This document shows positions 1 through 8,373 of a stretch of DNA of 64,000 nt, in pieces (position 1 is the stretch's first letter; every line of letters begins with the position of its first letter). The stretch spans positions 310,001-374,000 of the forward strand of contig NZ_QDFY01000004.1 in assembly GCF_003347635.1 (NCBI RefSeq). The letters run 5' to 3'. The position numbers and the translations under genes were made by a program. The notes beneath the pieces are model-generated. The model searched no databases. It saw only the letters and a program-made list of their open reading frames with translations, and had not been told where the DNA came from. This DNA comes from Sphingosinicella terrae (GTDB lineage Bacteria > Pseudomonadota > Alphaproteobacteria > Sphingomonadales > Sphingomonadaceae).

Positions 1-34
1 ACCGGTGGCGGCGGCACCTAGTTGATGCCGGGCC

Positions 35-253
35 ATGCCCCGCGATCTCATCAAGACGCTGACCTATCTCGCGATCCACCTGACGATCGGGTTCAGCGTC
101 GCTTATCTGCTCACCGGATCGGTGGAGATTGCCGGCGGCATCGCCATATTGGAGCCTTGCGTGAATGCGGTGGCTTTCTTCTTCCACGAGAAAGCCTGGA
201 AGAAGGGCCGGATCCCGTTCAGCGGGCTGTGGCATCGCCTGACCCACGCCTGA
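35..253 (+). CDS. DUF2061 small membrane protein
   Basis: A 72-residue protein with two hydrophobic segments (about residues 9-27 and 31-47) and a basic C-terminus. The layout (KTLTYLAIHLTIGFSVAYLL, then a glycine-rich second helix and FFHEKAWKKG) is that of the DUF2061 family of small inner-membrane proteins, whose biochemical role is unknown. The ATG at 35 gives the usual family length. It stands alone, followed by a 157-base gap before the gamma-glutamyltransferase gene in which I see no gene. The family assignment is from pattern recognition. Confidence 0.8.
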   Translation: MPRDLIKTLTYLAIHLTIGFSVAYLLTGSVEIAGGIAILEPCVNAVAFFFHEKAWKKGRIPFSGLWHRLTHA

Positions 254-410
254 GCCGCCTCCCGCCGAGCAGGCCCAATTCTTTGTCATCGCACCGCCTG
301 TCATGGAAATGAATTGACGGTGGCAGTCCGCGGGCGTGTCTGAGACGGCGCGGCTGTCTTCCGCGAATTCAAGGTTCCCACCGTTCAGCGCAATGCTTTA
401 AGCGAGACCG

Positions 411-2114
411 ATGCTCCAGCGCCTTCTCCTCGTCTTCGCCCTGCTGCTCGGCGCCTGCGCCACGCAGCCCGTCATCGCCGATCCAGCCCCGGCCTCGGCG
501 GCCGGCGGCGCCGTCTCCGCCGCTGATCCACGCGCGGCCGAAGCCGGCATGGAAATCCTGCGGGCCGGCGGCAGCGCCTCCGATGCCGCAGCGGCCGTCA
601 TGCTCGCCTTGACCGTCGTCGAGCCGCAATCCTCGGGCATCGGCGGCGGCGGCTTCCTCGTCCATCATGACGCCCAGACCGACGAGCTCACCGGCTTCGA
701 CGGCCGGGAAACCGCGCCCGCGGCGGCAACGCCCGCCTATTTCCTCGACGGAGAGGGACGCCCGCGGAGCCGCCGCGATGCCATCCCCGGAGGCCTCAGC
801 GTCGGCGTGCCGGGCAATTTACGGCTGATCGAGATGGCGCATGAGCGGCATGGCCGGCTGCCCTGGGCCCGCTTGTTTGCGCCGGCCATCCGGCTCGCCC
901 GTGACGGGTTCCGGATAACGCCGCGCCTGCATCGGGGGCTCTCCAGCCCCGACGCGCGGGCACGGTTGACCGATTGGGGCCGGGCGCAATTCTATCAGCC
1001 GGACGGGCAGCCCAAGCCGGTCGGGACCGTCGTGCGAAATCCGGAGCTCGCCGACCTGCTCGAGCAGGTGGCGGCGCGCGGTCCGGAGCACTTCTACACG
1101 GGTGCCGCTGCCGAGGCGCTGGTGCGGGCGGTGCGGACGGCGGAGCGCAATCCTGCGCCGATGACTCGCGACGACCTCGCCACCTACCAGGCGCACGAGC
1201 GGCCGGTGCTGTGCGGCCGCTATCGCCAGTACCGGATCTGCGGGATGAGCCCGCCTTCGTCGGGCGGCACGACCGTCTTTGCGATCCTGAAGCAGCTCGA
1301 ACGGTTCGACCTGCGCGCGCTCGGCCGTGACGATCCCCGGGCCTGGCACCTGATCGCCGAATCGATGCGGCTCGCTTATGCCGACCGCGACGCCTATGTC
1401 GGCGATCCCGACTTCGTGGAGGTGCCGTTTCGCGGTCTCATGGACGAGGCGTATCTCGCCTCGCGCTCGGCCCTGATCTCGCCCGACCGGGCGATGGACC
1501 ATGCCGCGCCTGGGCGCCCCGCGGGGGCGCCGGCACGCACGCCGGGCGTTGCCGCAGAAGTGCCCTCCACTTCCCATTTCGTCGCGGTCGATGCGGCCGG
1601 CAACGTCGCCTCCTACACCTCGACGATCGAAGGCGCCTGGGGCTCGGGCCTCACCGCCAATGGGCACTTCCTCAACAATGAGCTGACCGACTTCAGCTTC
1701 GCCCCCGAGGAGGATGGAGCGCCGGTGGCGAACCGGGTCGAAGGCGGCAAGCGGCCGATGAGCTCGATGTCGCCGACCATCGTCTACGGGCCGGACGGCG
1801 AGGTCCGGATCGCCGTCGGGGCAGCCGGCGGGACAACGATCGTTGCACAGGTGGCGAAGGCTTTGATCGGGGTGCTCGACTGGGACATGTCGGCGCAGGA
1901 CGCGATCGCGATGCCGCAGGTGATGGGCCTCGGCGACCGCGCCCTGATCGAGCGTGCCGCCGGATCCGAATCGCTGGCGGACGCACTTCGGGCGATGGGC
2001 CATGAGGTCGTCCTGGTCGAGCCGGGCTACAAGGCCAATGCCGTGGAGCGGGTCGGCGGACGCTGGGTCGGAGCGGCGGATCCGCGGAGTGAAGGTGTCG
2101 GCTTGGTAGAGTGA
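411..2114 (+). CDS. ggt: Gamma-glutamyltransferase, predicted lipoprotein
   Basis: A 567-residue gamma-glutamyltransferase (glutathione hydrolase), a periplasmic Ntn-hydrolase that removes the gamma-glutamyl group from glutathione. The N-terminus is a lipoprotein signal with lipobox LLGAC (Cys16), so the enzyme is probably membrane anchored. The conserved GIGGGGFLVHHD region lies near residue 80. The PSTSHF motif supplies the expected self-cleavage nucleophile Thr387 at the start of the small subunit, and GNVASYTSTIEGAWGSGL follows as in the family. Cleavage there would give large and small subunits. Length is typical. A strong hairpin follows the gene, but without a T tract. Confidence 0.92.
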   Translation: MLQRLLLVFALLLGACATQPVIADPAPASAAGGAVSAADPRAAEAGMEILRAGGSASDAAAAVMLALTVVEPQSSGIGGGGFLVHHDAQTDELTGFDGRETAPAAATPAYFLDGEGRPRSRRDAIPGGLSVGVPGNLRLIEMAHERHGRLPWARLFAPAIRLARDGFRITPRLHRGLSSPDARARLTDWGRAQFYQPDGQPKPVGTVVRNPELADLLEQVAARGPEHFYTGAAAEALVRAVRTAERNPAPMTRDDLATYQAHERPVLCGRYRQYRICGMSPPSSGGTTVFAILKQLERFDLRALGRDDPRAWHLIAESMRLAYADRDAYVGDPDFVEVPFRGLMDEAYLASRSALISPDRAMDHAAPGRPAGAPARTPGVAAEVPSTSHFVAVDAAGNVASYTSTIEGAWGSGLTANGHFLNNELTDFSFAPEEDGAPVANRVEGGKRPMSSMSPTIVYGPDGEVRIAVGAAGGTTIVAQVAKALIGVLDWDMSAQDAIAMPQVMGLGDRALIERAAGSESLADALRAMGHEVVLVEPGYKANAVERVGGRWVGAADPRSEGVGLVE

Positions 2115-2120
2115 GGCGGG

Positions 2121-2143
2121 CCTCGGAGGTCCGACCTCCGGGG
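2121..2143. repeat. 10-bp-stem hairpin after ggt
   Basis: An inverted repeat with arms 2121-2130 and 2134-2143 (core CGGAGGT / ACCTCCG, closed by three further pairs including one G-T) and a 3-nt CCG loop. It lies just after the ggt stop codon. No T tract follows, so an intrinsic terminator is uncertain. It may block exonucleases or be a palindromic element like the pair inside gloA. Confidence 0.5.
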
Positions 2144-2290
2144 CTGCGTATCACGGCCGCTTCCGCCGCGACGGTCGTCGCGGGATCCCCGCGCATTGGG
2201 GAATCCACTTTTCCTTGCGATGCTCTAGGATGAGGCGCGGCCTGAGGGCGCAAAAGCAATGCGCTAGCGTCGCGCTTGTTCGGAGGGGTG

Positions 2291-4084
2291 ATGCGGGAGC
2301 TCGAACATTTTCCCAATCTGGTGGCGATGTTCCTCGCCCGGGCAGCGGAGAAAGGGGAAGCGCCCTTCCTGTGGGCGAAGAAGAGCGGCCGCTGGGAATC
2401 GGTCAGCTGGCGCGAGGCGGCGGAGCAGGTCGCCCGGCTGGCCGCCGCGCTGAAGCGGCTCGGGCTGGATCGCGGCGATCGCGTGATGCTGGTTTCGGAG
2501 AATCGGCCCGAATGGCTGATCTCCGACCTCGCCATCATGGCGGCCGGCTGCGTGACCGTGCCGACGTACACGACCAATACCGAGCGGGACCATCAGCATA
2601 TCATCGACGACAGCGGCGCTCGCGCGGTGATCGTCTCGACCCAGAAGCTGGCAAAGCCGCTGTTGCCGGCGGCGACGCGCAGCTCCTATTGCGAGCATGT
2701 CGTGATGATCGAGCGGACGCCCTCCGGCCTCGGCCAGACGAGCAATATCCAGCTGCATGACTGGTCGGAACTGCTCGCAGCGGAACAGGACGCCGCGCCG
2801 AGCACGATGGAATCGGGCTTCACGCGCGAGGACCTGGCCTGCATCATCTACACCTCGGGCACGGGCGGCGCGCCGCGCGGGGTGATGCAGCATCACGGCG
2901 CCATCCTCCACAATGTCGAGGGCTGCACCGCGGTCATCTCCGAGGATTTCGGCTGGGACGACGAGGTCTTCCTGTCATTCCTTCCGGCCAGCCATGCCTA
3001 CGAGCATAGCGGCGGCCAGCTCTTCCCGATCGGACTGGGCGCGCAAATCTATTATTCGGAAGGGCTTGAGAAGCTCGCCTCCAACATCGAGGAGGTGCGG
3101 CCGACGATCATGGTGGTGGTGCCGCGGCTGTTCGAGGTGCTCCGCCAGCGAATCCTCAAGAATGTCGAGAAACAGGGCAAGGTTGCCAATTTCATGATGC
3201 GCCGCGCCCTCGACATCGGCGCGAAGGACTATGCCGGATCGGTGCCGCTGTGGGACAGGCCGATGGACTTCATCCTGGGCCGCGCCTTCCGACCGAAGGT
3301 GGCGGCGCGCTTCGGCGGGCGAATCAAGGCGATGGTCTCCGGCGGCGCGCCGCTCAACCCCGAGGTCGGCATCTTCTTCCATTCCCTCGGCCTCACCCTG
3401 CTACAGGGCTACGGCCAGACCGAAGCGGCGCCGGTGATCAGCTGCAACCGGCCGAGCGCAGGCCTCAAGATGGACACGGTCGGGCCGCCGCTGAAGAATA
3501 CCGAGGTGAAGATCGCCGGCGACGGCGAGATCCTCGTCCGCGGCGAGCTGGTGATGCAGGGTTATTGGCGCAATCCCGCCCAGACCGAGCGCACCCTGAT
3601 CGACGGCTGGCTCCATACCGGCGATGTCGGTCACATCGACGCCAAGGGCCGGATCGTCATCACCGACCGCAAGAAGGACATCATCGTCCTCGACAAAGGC
3701 GACAACGTCGCGCCGCAAAAGGTGGAGGGCATGCTCACCCTGCAGCCCGAGATCCTCCAGGCGATGGTGGTCGGCGACAAGCGCCCCTATCTGGTCGGAC
3801 TCATCGTGCCCGACCCGGAATGGTCGGCGGAATGGTGCGCCGCGAACCGGCGCAGCTGCGATTTCGAGCGGATGAAGACCGACCCCGATTTCGTCCGCGC
3901 CGTCGCCGCCGCCGTCGATCGGGTCAATGCCGAGCTTTCGGTGATCGAGAAGGTGCGCCGATTCATCATCTCCGACGAGCCCTTCTCGGTCGAGAACGAG
4001 CAGCTGACGCCGTCGATCAAGATCCGGCGCCACGTCATCAAGGACATTTACGGCGAACGGCTGGACGCGCTTTACAGAAAGTAG
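2291..4084 (+). CDS. Long-chain acyl-CoA synthetase / AMP-forming ligase
   Basis: A 597-residue member of the ANL adenylating superfamily, most like long-chain fatty acid-CoA ligases (FadD15/ACSL type). It activates a carboxylic acid to acyl-AMP and then to the CoA thioester. Seen directly: the P-loop-like IIYTSGTGGAPRGVM, the GYGQTEAAPVIS adenine-binding motif, LHTGDVG with the ribose-binding Asp, and the hinge region KDIIVLDKGDNVAPQKVE. The ATG at 2291 is preferred over the in-frame TTG at 2276 because GGAGGGG (2282-2288) lies just ahead of it. The substrate chain length cannot be read from sequence. It is transcribed alone, followed by a convergent lipoprotein gene. Confidence 0.88.
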   Translation: MRELEHFPNLVAMFLARAAEKGEAPFLWAKKSGRWESVSWREAAEQVARLAAALKRLGLDRGDRVMLVSENRPEWLISDLAIMAAGCVTVPTYTTNTERDHQHIIDDSGARAVIVSTQKLAKPLLPAATRSSYCEHVVMIERTPSGLGQTSNIQLHDWSELLAAEQDAAPSTMESGFTREDLACIIYTSGTGGAPRGVMQHHGAILHNVEGCTAVISEDFGWDDEVFLSFLPASHAYEHSGGQLFPIGLGAQIYYSEGLEKLASNIEEVRPTIMVVVPRLFEVLRQRILKNVEKQGKVANFMMRRALDIGAKDYAGSVPLWDRPMDFILGRAFRPKVAARFGGRIKAMVSGGAPLNPEVGIFFHSLGLTLLQGYGQTEAAPVISCNRPSAGLKMDTVGPPLKNTEVKIAGDGEILVRGELVMQGYWRNPAQTERTLIDGWLHTGDVGHIDAKGRIVITDRKKDIIVLDKGDNVAPQKVEGMLTLQPEILQAMVVGDKRPYLVGLIVPDPEWSAEWCAANRRSCDFERMKTDPDFVRAVAAAVDRVNAELSVIEKVRRFIISDEPFSVENEQLTPSIKIRRHVIKDIYGERLDALYRK

Positions 4085-4105
4085 CTTTCCCTTCGTCCCG
4101 CGGTC

Positions 4106-4507
4106 TCAGCCCGCGCGTCGATAAGGGACGAAGTCGCCGAGGCCGCATGAGCCGAAATCGACACCGCTGACGGGATCGACGATGGTGACGATGTCGCCGC
4201 GGCAGAGGCGTCCGCTGGTGGTGCGGGTGACGAGGGTGCGGCCGCTGTTCAGGGTGGCGCAGCCGCCCGGCGGCCGGTTGACGTAGACGACGTCGCCGGG
4301 TCCTTCGAACAGGATCGCCTCGTTGCCGACACTGCGATTGCCGCGCAGATCGCGCTGACTGACGCAGGGAAGCGGCTGGCCGGCGGTGCGGCCGGAGAGC
4401 TCGGCCGTCAGCGCCTGCGAGGGAGGCGCCGCCGCGGAGCCTAGCTCGTTCTCGGCGGTGCAACCGACCATTCCCACCGCGAGCAGGGTTGCGAGTGCAA
4501 GCTTCAT
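4106..4507 (-). CDS. Hypothetical lipoprotein
   Basis: A 133-residue exported protein of unknown function. The start is placed at the ATG whose product begins MKLALATLLAVGMVGC, because AAGGAGG lies 7 bases upstream of it. The longer in-frame start adds an unneeded basic leader. MVGC is a lipobox, predicting a lipidated Cys16. The mature part has several cysteines (PCVSQRD, GGCATL, LCRGD, GSCG) that could form disulfides in the periplasm. It lies immediately downstream of gloB on the same strand, 51 bases away, and may be cotranscribed with it. I do not recognise the family. Confidence 0.65.
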   Translation of the reverse strand: MKLALATLLAVGMVGCTAENELGSAAAPPSQALTAELSGRTAGQPLPCVSQRDLRGNRSVGNEAILFEGPGDVVYVNRPPGGCATLNSGRTLVTRTTSGRLCRGDIVTIVDPVSGVDFGSCGLGDFVPYRRAG

Positions 4508-4558
4508 CCAGGGCCTCCTTCCGGTCAAACTTCCGGCAAGCCGCTTTGCTCCGAAGCC

Positions 4559-5287
4559 TCAGCCGCGAAACGCGTCCTTGCCCGCGCGGCGCCGGGCGAA
4601 CTCCTCGACCGTCGCCGCGCGCATGAAGGGGTTGGTGTCGCGTTCGAGCGCGATCGTCGTCGGCACGGTCGCCTCGCCGGCACCGCGCGCGGCCTCGACC
4701 GCCGCCATCCGCTCTGCGAGAGCCGCATTGTCCGGCTCGACCGTCAGCGCGAAGCGCCCGTTCGATAGCGTATATTCGTGGGCGCAATAGACCTTCGTCT
4801 CGCCCGGCAGTGCCGCCAGCCGCTGGAGATTGGCGTGCATCTGCTCCGGCTCCCCCTCGAAAAGCCGGCCGCAGCCCATCGCGAACAGCGTGTCGCCAAC
4901 GAAGACGACCGCTTCGGACGGCAGATGATAGGCGATGTGACCGGCGGTGTGGGCAGGAACCTCGAGGACCTCGGCGTCGATGCCGCCGAGGCGGACCGTG
5001 TCGCCCTCGCCGACGCGGCGGTCGAGCGTCGGAATCCGCTCCGCCTCGGCTGCCGGACCGGTGACGAAGGCGCCGGTCGCTGCCTTGATGGCGGCGTTCC
5101 CGCCGGTGTGATCGCCATGCCAGTGGGTGTTCCAGATCTGGGTGATGCGCCAGCCCCGCTGCGCCGCCTCCGCAAGCACGGGATCGGCGACGGCCGGATC
5201 GATGACGGTCGTCTCGGCGGACTCGGGCTCGTGCACCAGCCAGACATAATTGTCGCTGAGAACCGGGATTCGGACGATGTCGAGCAT
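4559..5287 (-). CDS. gloB: Hydroxyacylglutathione hydrolase (glyoxalase II)
   Basis: A 242-residue metallo-beta-lactamase-fold enzyme that hydrolyses S-D-lactoylglutathione to D-lactate and glutathione, the second step of methylglyoxal detoxification. The metal-binding signature THWHGDHTGG is present near residue 55, followed by HTAGH, the bridging Asp in VFVGDTLF, the family-specific FAMGCGRLFEG, and CAHEYTLSN near residue 167. The C-terminal substrate domain ends NPFMRA, as in GloB. It is the third gene of a cluster on this strand that also contains gloA, so both glyoxalases are encoded together. The gap to the upstream nitronate monooxygenase gene is 9 bases. Confidence 0.93.
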   Translation of the reverse strand: MLDIVRIPVLSDNYVWLVHEPESAETTVIDPAVADPVLAEAAQRGWRITQIWNTHWHGDHTGGNAAIKAATGAFVTGPAAEAERIPTLDRRVGEGDTVRLGGIDAEVLEVPAHTAGHIAYHLPSEAVVFVGDTLFAMGCGRLFEGEPEQMHANLQRLAALPGETKVYCAHEYTLSNGRFALTVEPDNAALAERMAAVEAARGAGEATVPTTIALERDTNPFMRAATVEEFARRRAGKDAFRG

Positions 5288-5296
5288 CGGATCAGA

Positions 5297-6373
5297 TTAT
5301 CCCTTTCCGCCGAGCAGGGCCAGTGCGTCGGCGGCGAGCCTCTCGGTCAGCGCCCGCGCGGGCAGCTCCGGCGCAAGCCGCGCCGACTGGCCGGCCCACA
5401 TCGGCGAGAAGCCGTCCTCGCCGCGCTCAGCGGCGGCGCGGGCGAGCGGCGCCAGCGGCGCTGCGGCGAAGGGAAAAGGCGGGACCTTCCCAGGAACGGC
5501 ACCGAGCGCTTCCGTGAGGCGGGTCGGCAGGCCGCGGGCGAGCCGACCGCTATAGACATTGGTAAAGGCAGTCCGATCGGCGCCTGGACCCGCGAGGCCG
5601 GCGCGGTGGCCGGGGCCGATCAGGCTCTCGGGACAGCGCAGATAGGCCGTGCCGATCTGGACGGCGGCGGCACCCAGCATGAAAGCGGCGGCGATCCCGC
5701 GGCCGTCGGCGATCCCGCCGGCGGCGATGACCGGCAGGTCGACCGCGTCGACGATCTGGGGAAGGAGGGCGAACAGGCCCATCTGGGTCTCGGGCGGCGC
5801 GCCCAGGAAACGCCCATTGTGGCCACCCGCCTCCCATCCCTGGGCGACGATGCCGTCGACGCCGCGTTCGGCAAGCCAACGGGCTTCCTCGACGCTGGTC
5901 GCGGTCGCGAGAATGCGAGCGCCCGTGGCACGGGTCCGCTCAAGCAGCGAAGGAGCGGGCAGGCCGAAATGGAAGCTGGCCAGATCGGGCCGAGCCGCTT
6001 CCACGGCGGCGCACATGGCTTCATCGAAGGGCTTGCGCACCGATATTGCGGTGGTCGACGGCGCCACGCCGAGTTCGACGTAGAAGGGCTCGAGCAGAGC
6101 GCGCCACGCCGTATCGTCCGTCGGCTCGGGCATCTTGTGGCAGAAGAAGTTGAGGTTGATCGGCCCGCCGGCGCGCGCACGGACCTGCCTTGCCTGATCG
6201 AGCAGGGTCTCGGGGTCGAGCATCGCTCCCGGGAGCGAACCGACCGCGCCGCCGAGGATGGTGCCGACCGCCAGCTCGACTCCGCCGGCGCCGGCCATCG
6301 GCGCGCAGACGATCGGATGGCGGCTGCCGAGCAGGCCTTCCAACCGGGCGTCGGGCCAGCCGGCGTCCGTCAC
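5297..6373 (-). CDS. Nitronate monooxygenase / 2-nitropropane dioxygenase family
   Basis: A 358-residue FMN-dependent TIM-barrel protein of the nitronate monooxygenase family, which oxidises alkyl nitronates. Visible features are the N-terminal HPIVCAPMAGAGG, NLNFFCHKMP, the catalytic-region GWEAGGHNG and the phosphate-binding AAGGIADGRGI...MLGAAAVQIGT. The start is the GTG at 6371-6373, which overlaps the gloA stop in a GTGA. The longer open frame upstream only copies gloA antisense-frame sequence. This overlap implies translational coupling to gloA. Its role beside two glyoxalases is not obvious. Confidence 0.85.
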   Translation of the reverse strand: MTDAGWPDARLEGLLGSRHPIVCAPMAGAGGVELAVGTILGGAVGSLPGAMLDPETLLDQARQVRARAGGPINLNFFCHKMPEPTDDTAWRALLEPFYVELGVAPSTTAISVRKPFDEAMCAAVEAARPDLASFHFGLPAPSLLERTRATGARILATATSVEEARWLAERGVDGIVAQGWEAGGHNGRFLGAPPETQMGLFALLPQIVDAVDLPVIAAGGIADGRGIAAAFMLGAAAVQIGTAYLRCPESLIGPGHRAGLAGPGADRTAFTNVYSGRLARGLPTRLTEALGAVPGKVPPFPFAAAPLAPLARAAAERGEDGFSPMWAGQSARLAPELPARALTERLAADALALLGGKG

Positions 6374-6846
6374 CAGTGGCCGACGTTCGGCATCGACGCC
6401 CAGGGCTCCTGGACCGGTAGCCTGTCGCCCTTCTGGAGCAGCTCGATCGAGATATTGTCCGGGCTGCGAACGAACGCCATCCAACCGTCGCGCGGCGGCC
6501 GGTTGATGGTCACGCCCGCGTCCATCAGGCGGCGGCAGGTCTCGTAGACATTGTCGACCTCGTAGGCGAGGTGGCCGAAATTGCGGCCCTCGCCATAGCC
6601 GTCCGGCAGGTCCGCAGCGCCCCGCGCTGCGGAGCCCTCTCCGGGGGAGAGGGCGGTCGGCGGACCGTCCCAGTTGTGGGTGAGCTCGACCTGCGCCTCC
6701 TCGTTGCCCGGGGCGGCGAGGAAGATCAGGGTGAAGCGCCCCTGCTCATTTTCCATCCGCCTGATCTCGCGAAGGCCGAGCAGCTCGAAAAAGCGGATCG
6801 TCTCCTCCGGATCGGAGACACGGAGCATCGTGTGAAGATATTTCAT
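6370..6846 (-). CDS. gloA: Lactoylglutathione lyase (glyoxalase I) with internal insertion
   Basis: A 158-residue VOC-fold glyoxalase I that isomerises the methylglyoxal-glutathione hemithioacetal to S-D-lactoylglutathione. MLRVSDPEETIRFFELLGL, QVELTHNW, NFGHLAYEVDNVYETCRRL, FVRSPDNISIELLQKG and the C-terminal EPWASMPNVGHW are all typical of alphaproteobacterial GloA. Between THNWD and GRNFGH, where homologues have only a few residues, there is an extra stretch (about residues 62-82, TALSPGEGSAARGAADLPD). It is encoded by two back-to-back perfect hairpins. The frame is preserved and all usual metal-ligand regions remain. It is the first gene of the gloA, nitronate monooxygenase, gloB cluster. 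Confidence 0.92.
   Translation of the reverse strand: MKYLHTMLRVSDPEETIRFFELLGLREIRRMENEQGRFTLIFLAAPGNEEAQVELTHNWDGPPTALSPGEGSAARGAADLPDGYGEGRNFGHLAYEVDNVYETCRRLMDAGVTINRPPRDGWMAFVRSPDNISIELLQKGDRLPVQEPWASMPNVGHW
6611..6654. repeat. Two adjacent perfect hairpins inside gloA
   Basis: Two contiguous inverted repeats inside the gloA reading frame. The first has 10-bp arms 6611-6620 and 6624-6633 (TCCGCAGCGC / GCGCTGCGGA) with loop CCC. The second has 9-bp arms 6634-6642 and 6646-6654 (GCCCTCTCC / GGAGAGGGC) with loop GGG. Both are perfect. They encode the residues absent from typical GloA proteins, so the unit looks like a palindromic element that inserted in frame. Confidence 0.75.
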
Positions 6847-6944
6847 CGGGATCCCTGACAGGAGAGGAACGGGCGTTCCAGATAGGCCCAACCGGGCTGC
6901 TCTTCCAGCCTGGCACAGCATTCCTCCACCACCGAGTTTCCCGT

Positions 6945-6972
6945 TTTGTTCCGGTCGTTTCGACCCTATAAT
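6945..6972 (+). promoter_or_regulatory. Candidate promoter, first Sel1/LprI-like paralogue
   Basis: A TTGTTC box (6946-6951) and a perfect TATAAT (6967-6972) with 15-base spacing (16 if TTTGTT is used). About 65 bases here match the region upstream of the second paralogue (9235-9300), including both boxes, which supports a functional shared promoter. Confidence 0.5.
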
Positions 6973-7008
6973 GGCACGACTCGTCGCCAAGCCGCCATGG
7001 AGAGGATG

Positions 7009-8298
7009 ATGCTCGCTCCTGCACGCTCAAGCGTGAGGACGCTGTTCGCCTGGATCAGGCGTGACGTGGACAACGCACTTGCGGCGATCGCTGCGCCCCT
7101 ACTCGTCCTGCTCTTGGCCGGCACGGTTCTTCGCAAAGGCACCGAGCCAGAGCCGGCAAAGCCGCCGTTGGCAAACTGGGTGAGACCGCAGGATGAGGCA
7201 GGGGCACAAGGACATGTCGAGCTTGAGATGGATCCCGCCAATGAAGCGGCGGAGGATGAGCCACTTAGCGATTGGAGCGAAGCGACGGATCAGCTGGCGC
7301 AGGATCCGGACTATGACCGGTCCCAAACCATCTGCCGGACGGTTCGCTCGCGGCAGGTGCCGACAGCGGATCGTCCAGGCCCAAGCCTGGCGCGATCCCT
7401 ATCAGGATGCAGTGCGGTAAGCCTCTACTACGATACGGTTGAGACCCGCGATCCGGTGCGCGCGCGGCAATGTGCCCTGTCCGACCAATCGTCGGACCTG
7501 CCATTCGAGCGTCAGTTCGTCCTCATGAACGTCTATGCCAATGCAGAAGGCGTTCGTCGCGACATGGATCTGGCCATTCACCTCGCCTGCGGACTCGATA
7601 CCCAGCCAGAAGAGATGCATTATCGGGTTCTCAGGCTCCACCGGCTCCGGGAAGAAGGCTGGACGGGGAACGACTTCGACTATGTCATCGATGATCGTAG
7701 CTCTTTCTCGGGCGCGTCCGGCGTCTATTACTATCTCAGGCTCGCTCGCGAACGGCGCGCGAACGAGTTGCGCGCACTCACGGGGGGCTGGCCAGCGAGT
7801 CACCGCACTGCCCTGACGGAGCTCGTGCGTGCCAAAGATGATTACGCTGACGCCCATGGCCATGCGGCACATTACCATGCGTCACCCGCGGGATGGATTT
7901 ACTGGAGCGGAGTGGAGGATGTCGAAGACACCTTCATAGCGGAGCTTCGTACCTTGGTGTCGAATGGTGTTCCCGACTACTCATCGGTGGAGATCGAGGC
8001 GACTCGGCGGAGGCTTGCCTACAATCATGCTCGCTCGCAGCAACCGGGCGATAGCTTTCGGGAACGCGGCCCGGCGGATTTTGATCGCGCCGAGCGGGCG
8101 TGGCGTCGCTATCGTGACGCATTCATCGCCGTCGCCCGACTTCGGCTTCCGGGGATGAGCCGCGCTCGCCTTGCGACCTGGCTCGGACGCACCCGCCCAG
8201 ACCGCTGGTCGCTGGACAGCTCCCTTGACTTGGGTTCGACCACTCTTCCCTTCGACATGGATCCCGCGGATCGCCTCGTTGGGACGACCGTCGACTGA
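7009..8298 (+). CDS. Exported Sel1/LprI-like protein, paralogue 1
   Basis: A protein of about 429 residues and unknown function. After a basic start and one hydrophobic segment (LAAIAAPLLVLLLAGTVL) comes a charged linker, then a conserved block QTICRTVRSR..SLSGCSAVSLYYDTVETRDPVRARQC. A Sel1/TPR-like helix pair follows (LMNVYANAEGVRRDMDLAIHLACGL). Near the C-terminus is a segment like DUF1311/LprI (AERAWRRYRDAFIAVARLRLPG). It is clearly homologous to the gene at 9350-10576, including its promoter. The start is uncertain: ATGs at 6997, 7006 and 7009 all fit, and GGAG at 6999 favours the last. Probably periplasmic and membrane tethered. Confidence 0.65.
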   Translation: MLAPARSSVRTLFAWIRRDVDNALAAIAAPLLVLLLAGTVLRKGTEPEPAKPPLANWVRPQDEAGAQGHVELEMDPANEAAEDEPLSDWSEATDQLAQDPDYDRSQTICRTVRSRQVPTADRPGPSLARSLSGCSAVSLYYDTVETRDPVRARQCALSDQSSDLPFERQFVLMNVYANAEGVRRDMDLAIHLACGLDTQPEEMHYRVLRLHRLREEGWTGNDFDYVIDDRSSFSGASGVYYYLRLARERRANELRALTGGWPASHRTALTELVRAKDDYADAHGHAAHYHASPAGWIYWSGVEDVEDTFIAELRTLVSNGVPDYSSVEIEATRRRLAYNHARSQQPGDSFRERGPADFDRAERAWRRYRDAFIAVARLRLPGMSRARLATWLGRTRPDRWSLDSSLDLGSTTLPFDMDPADRLVGTTVD

Positions 8299-8373
8299 TC
8301 GTTATAAATGCACGGTTCATCGGCGCGACTCCATGGTGGTGCAGCGGGAAGCCCGCGCGCAATGGAGGGGCAG

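Noticed and set aside
1-21. Possible C-terminal end (six codons then TAG) of a gene entering from the left edge
   Set aside because: Six codons are too few to support a call.
819-2003. Long open frame on the strand opposite ggt, and similar long frames opposite gloB/nitronate monooxygenase (4778-6547) and glnD (19455-20951)
   Set aside because: They lie entirely antisense to confidently identified genes, and their products show the arginine/alanine/proline-rich composition expected of shadow frames in GC-rich DNA.
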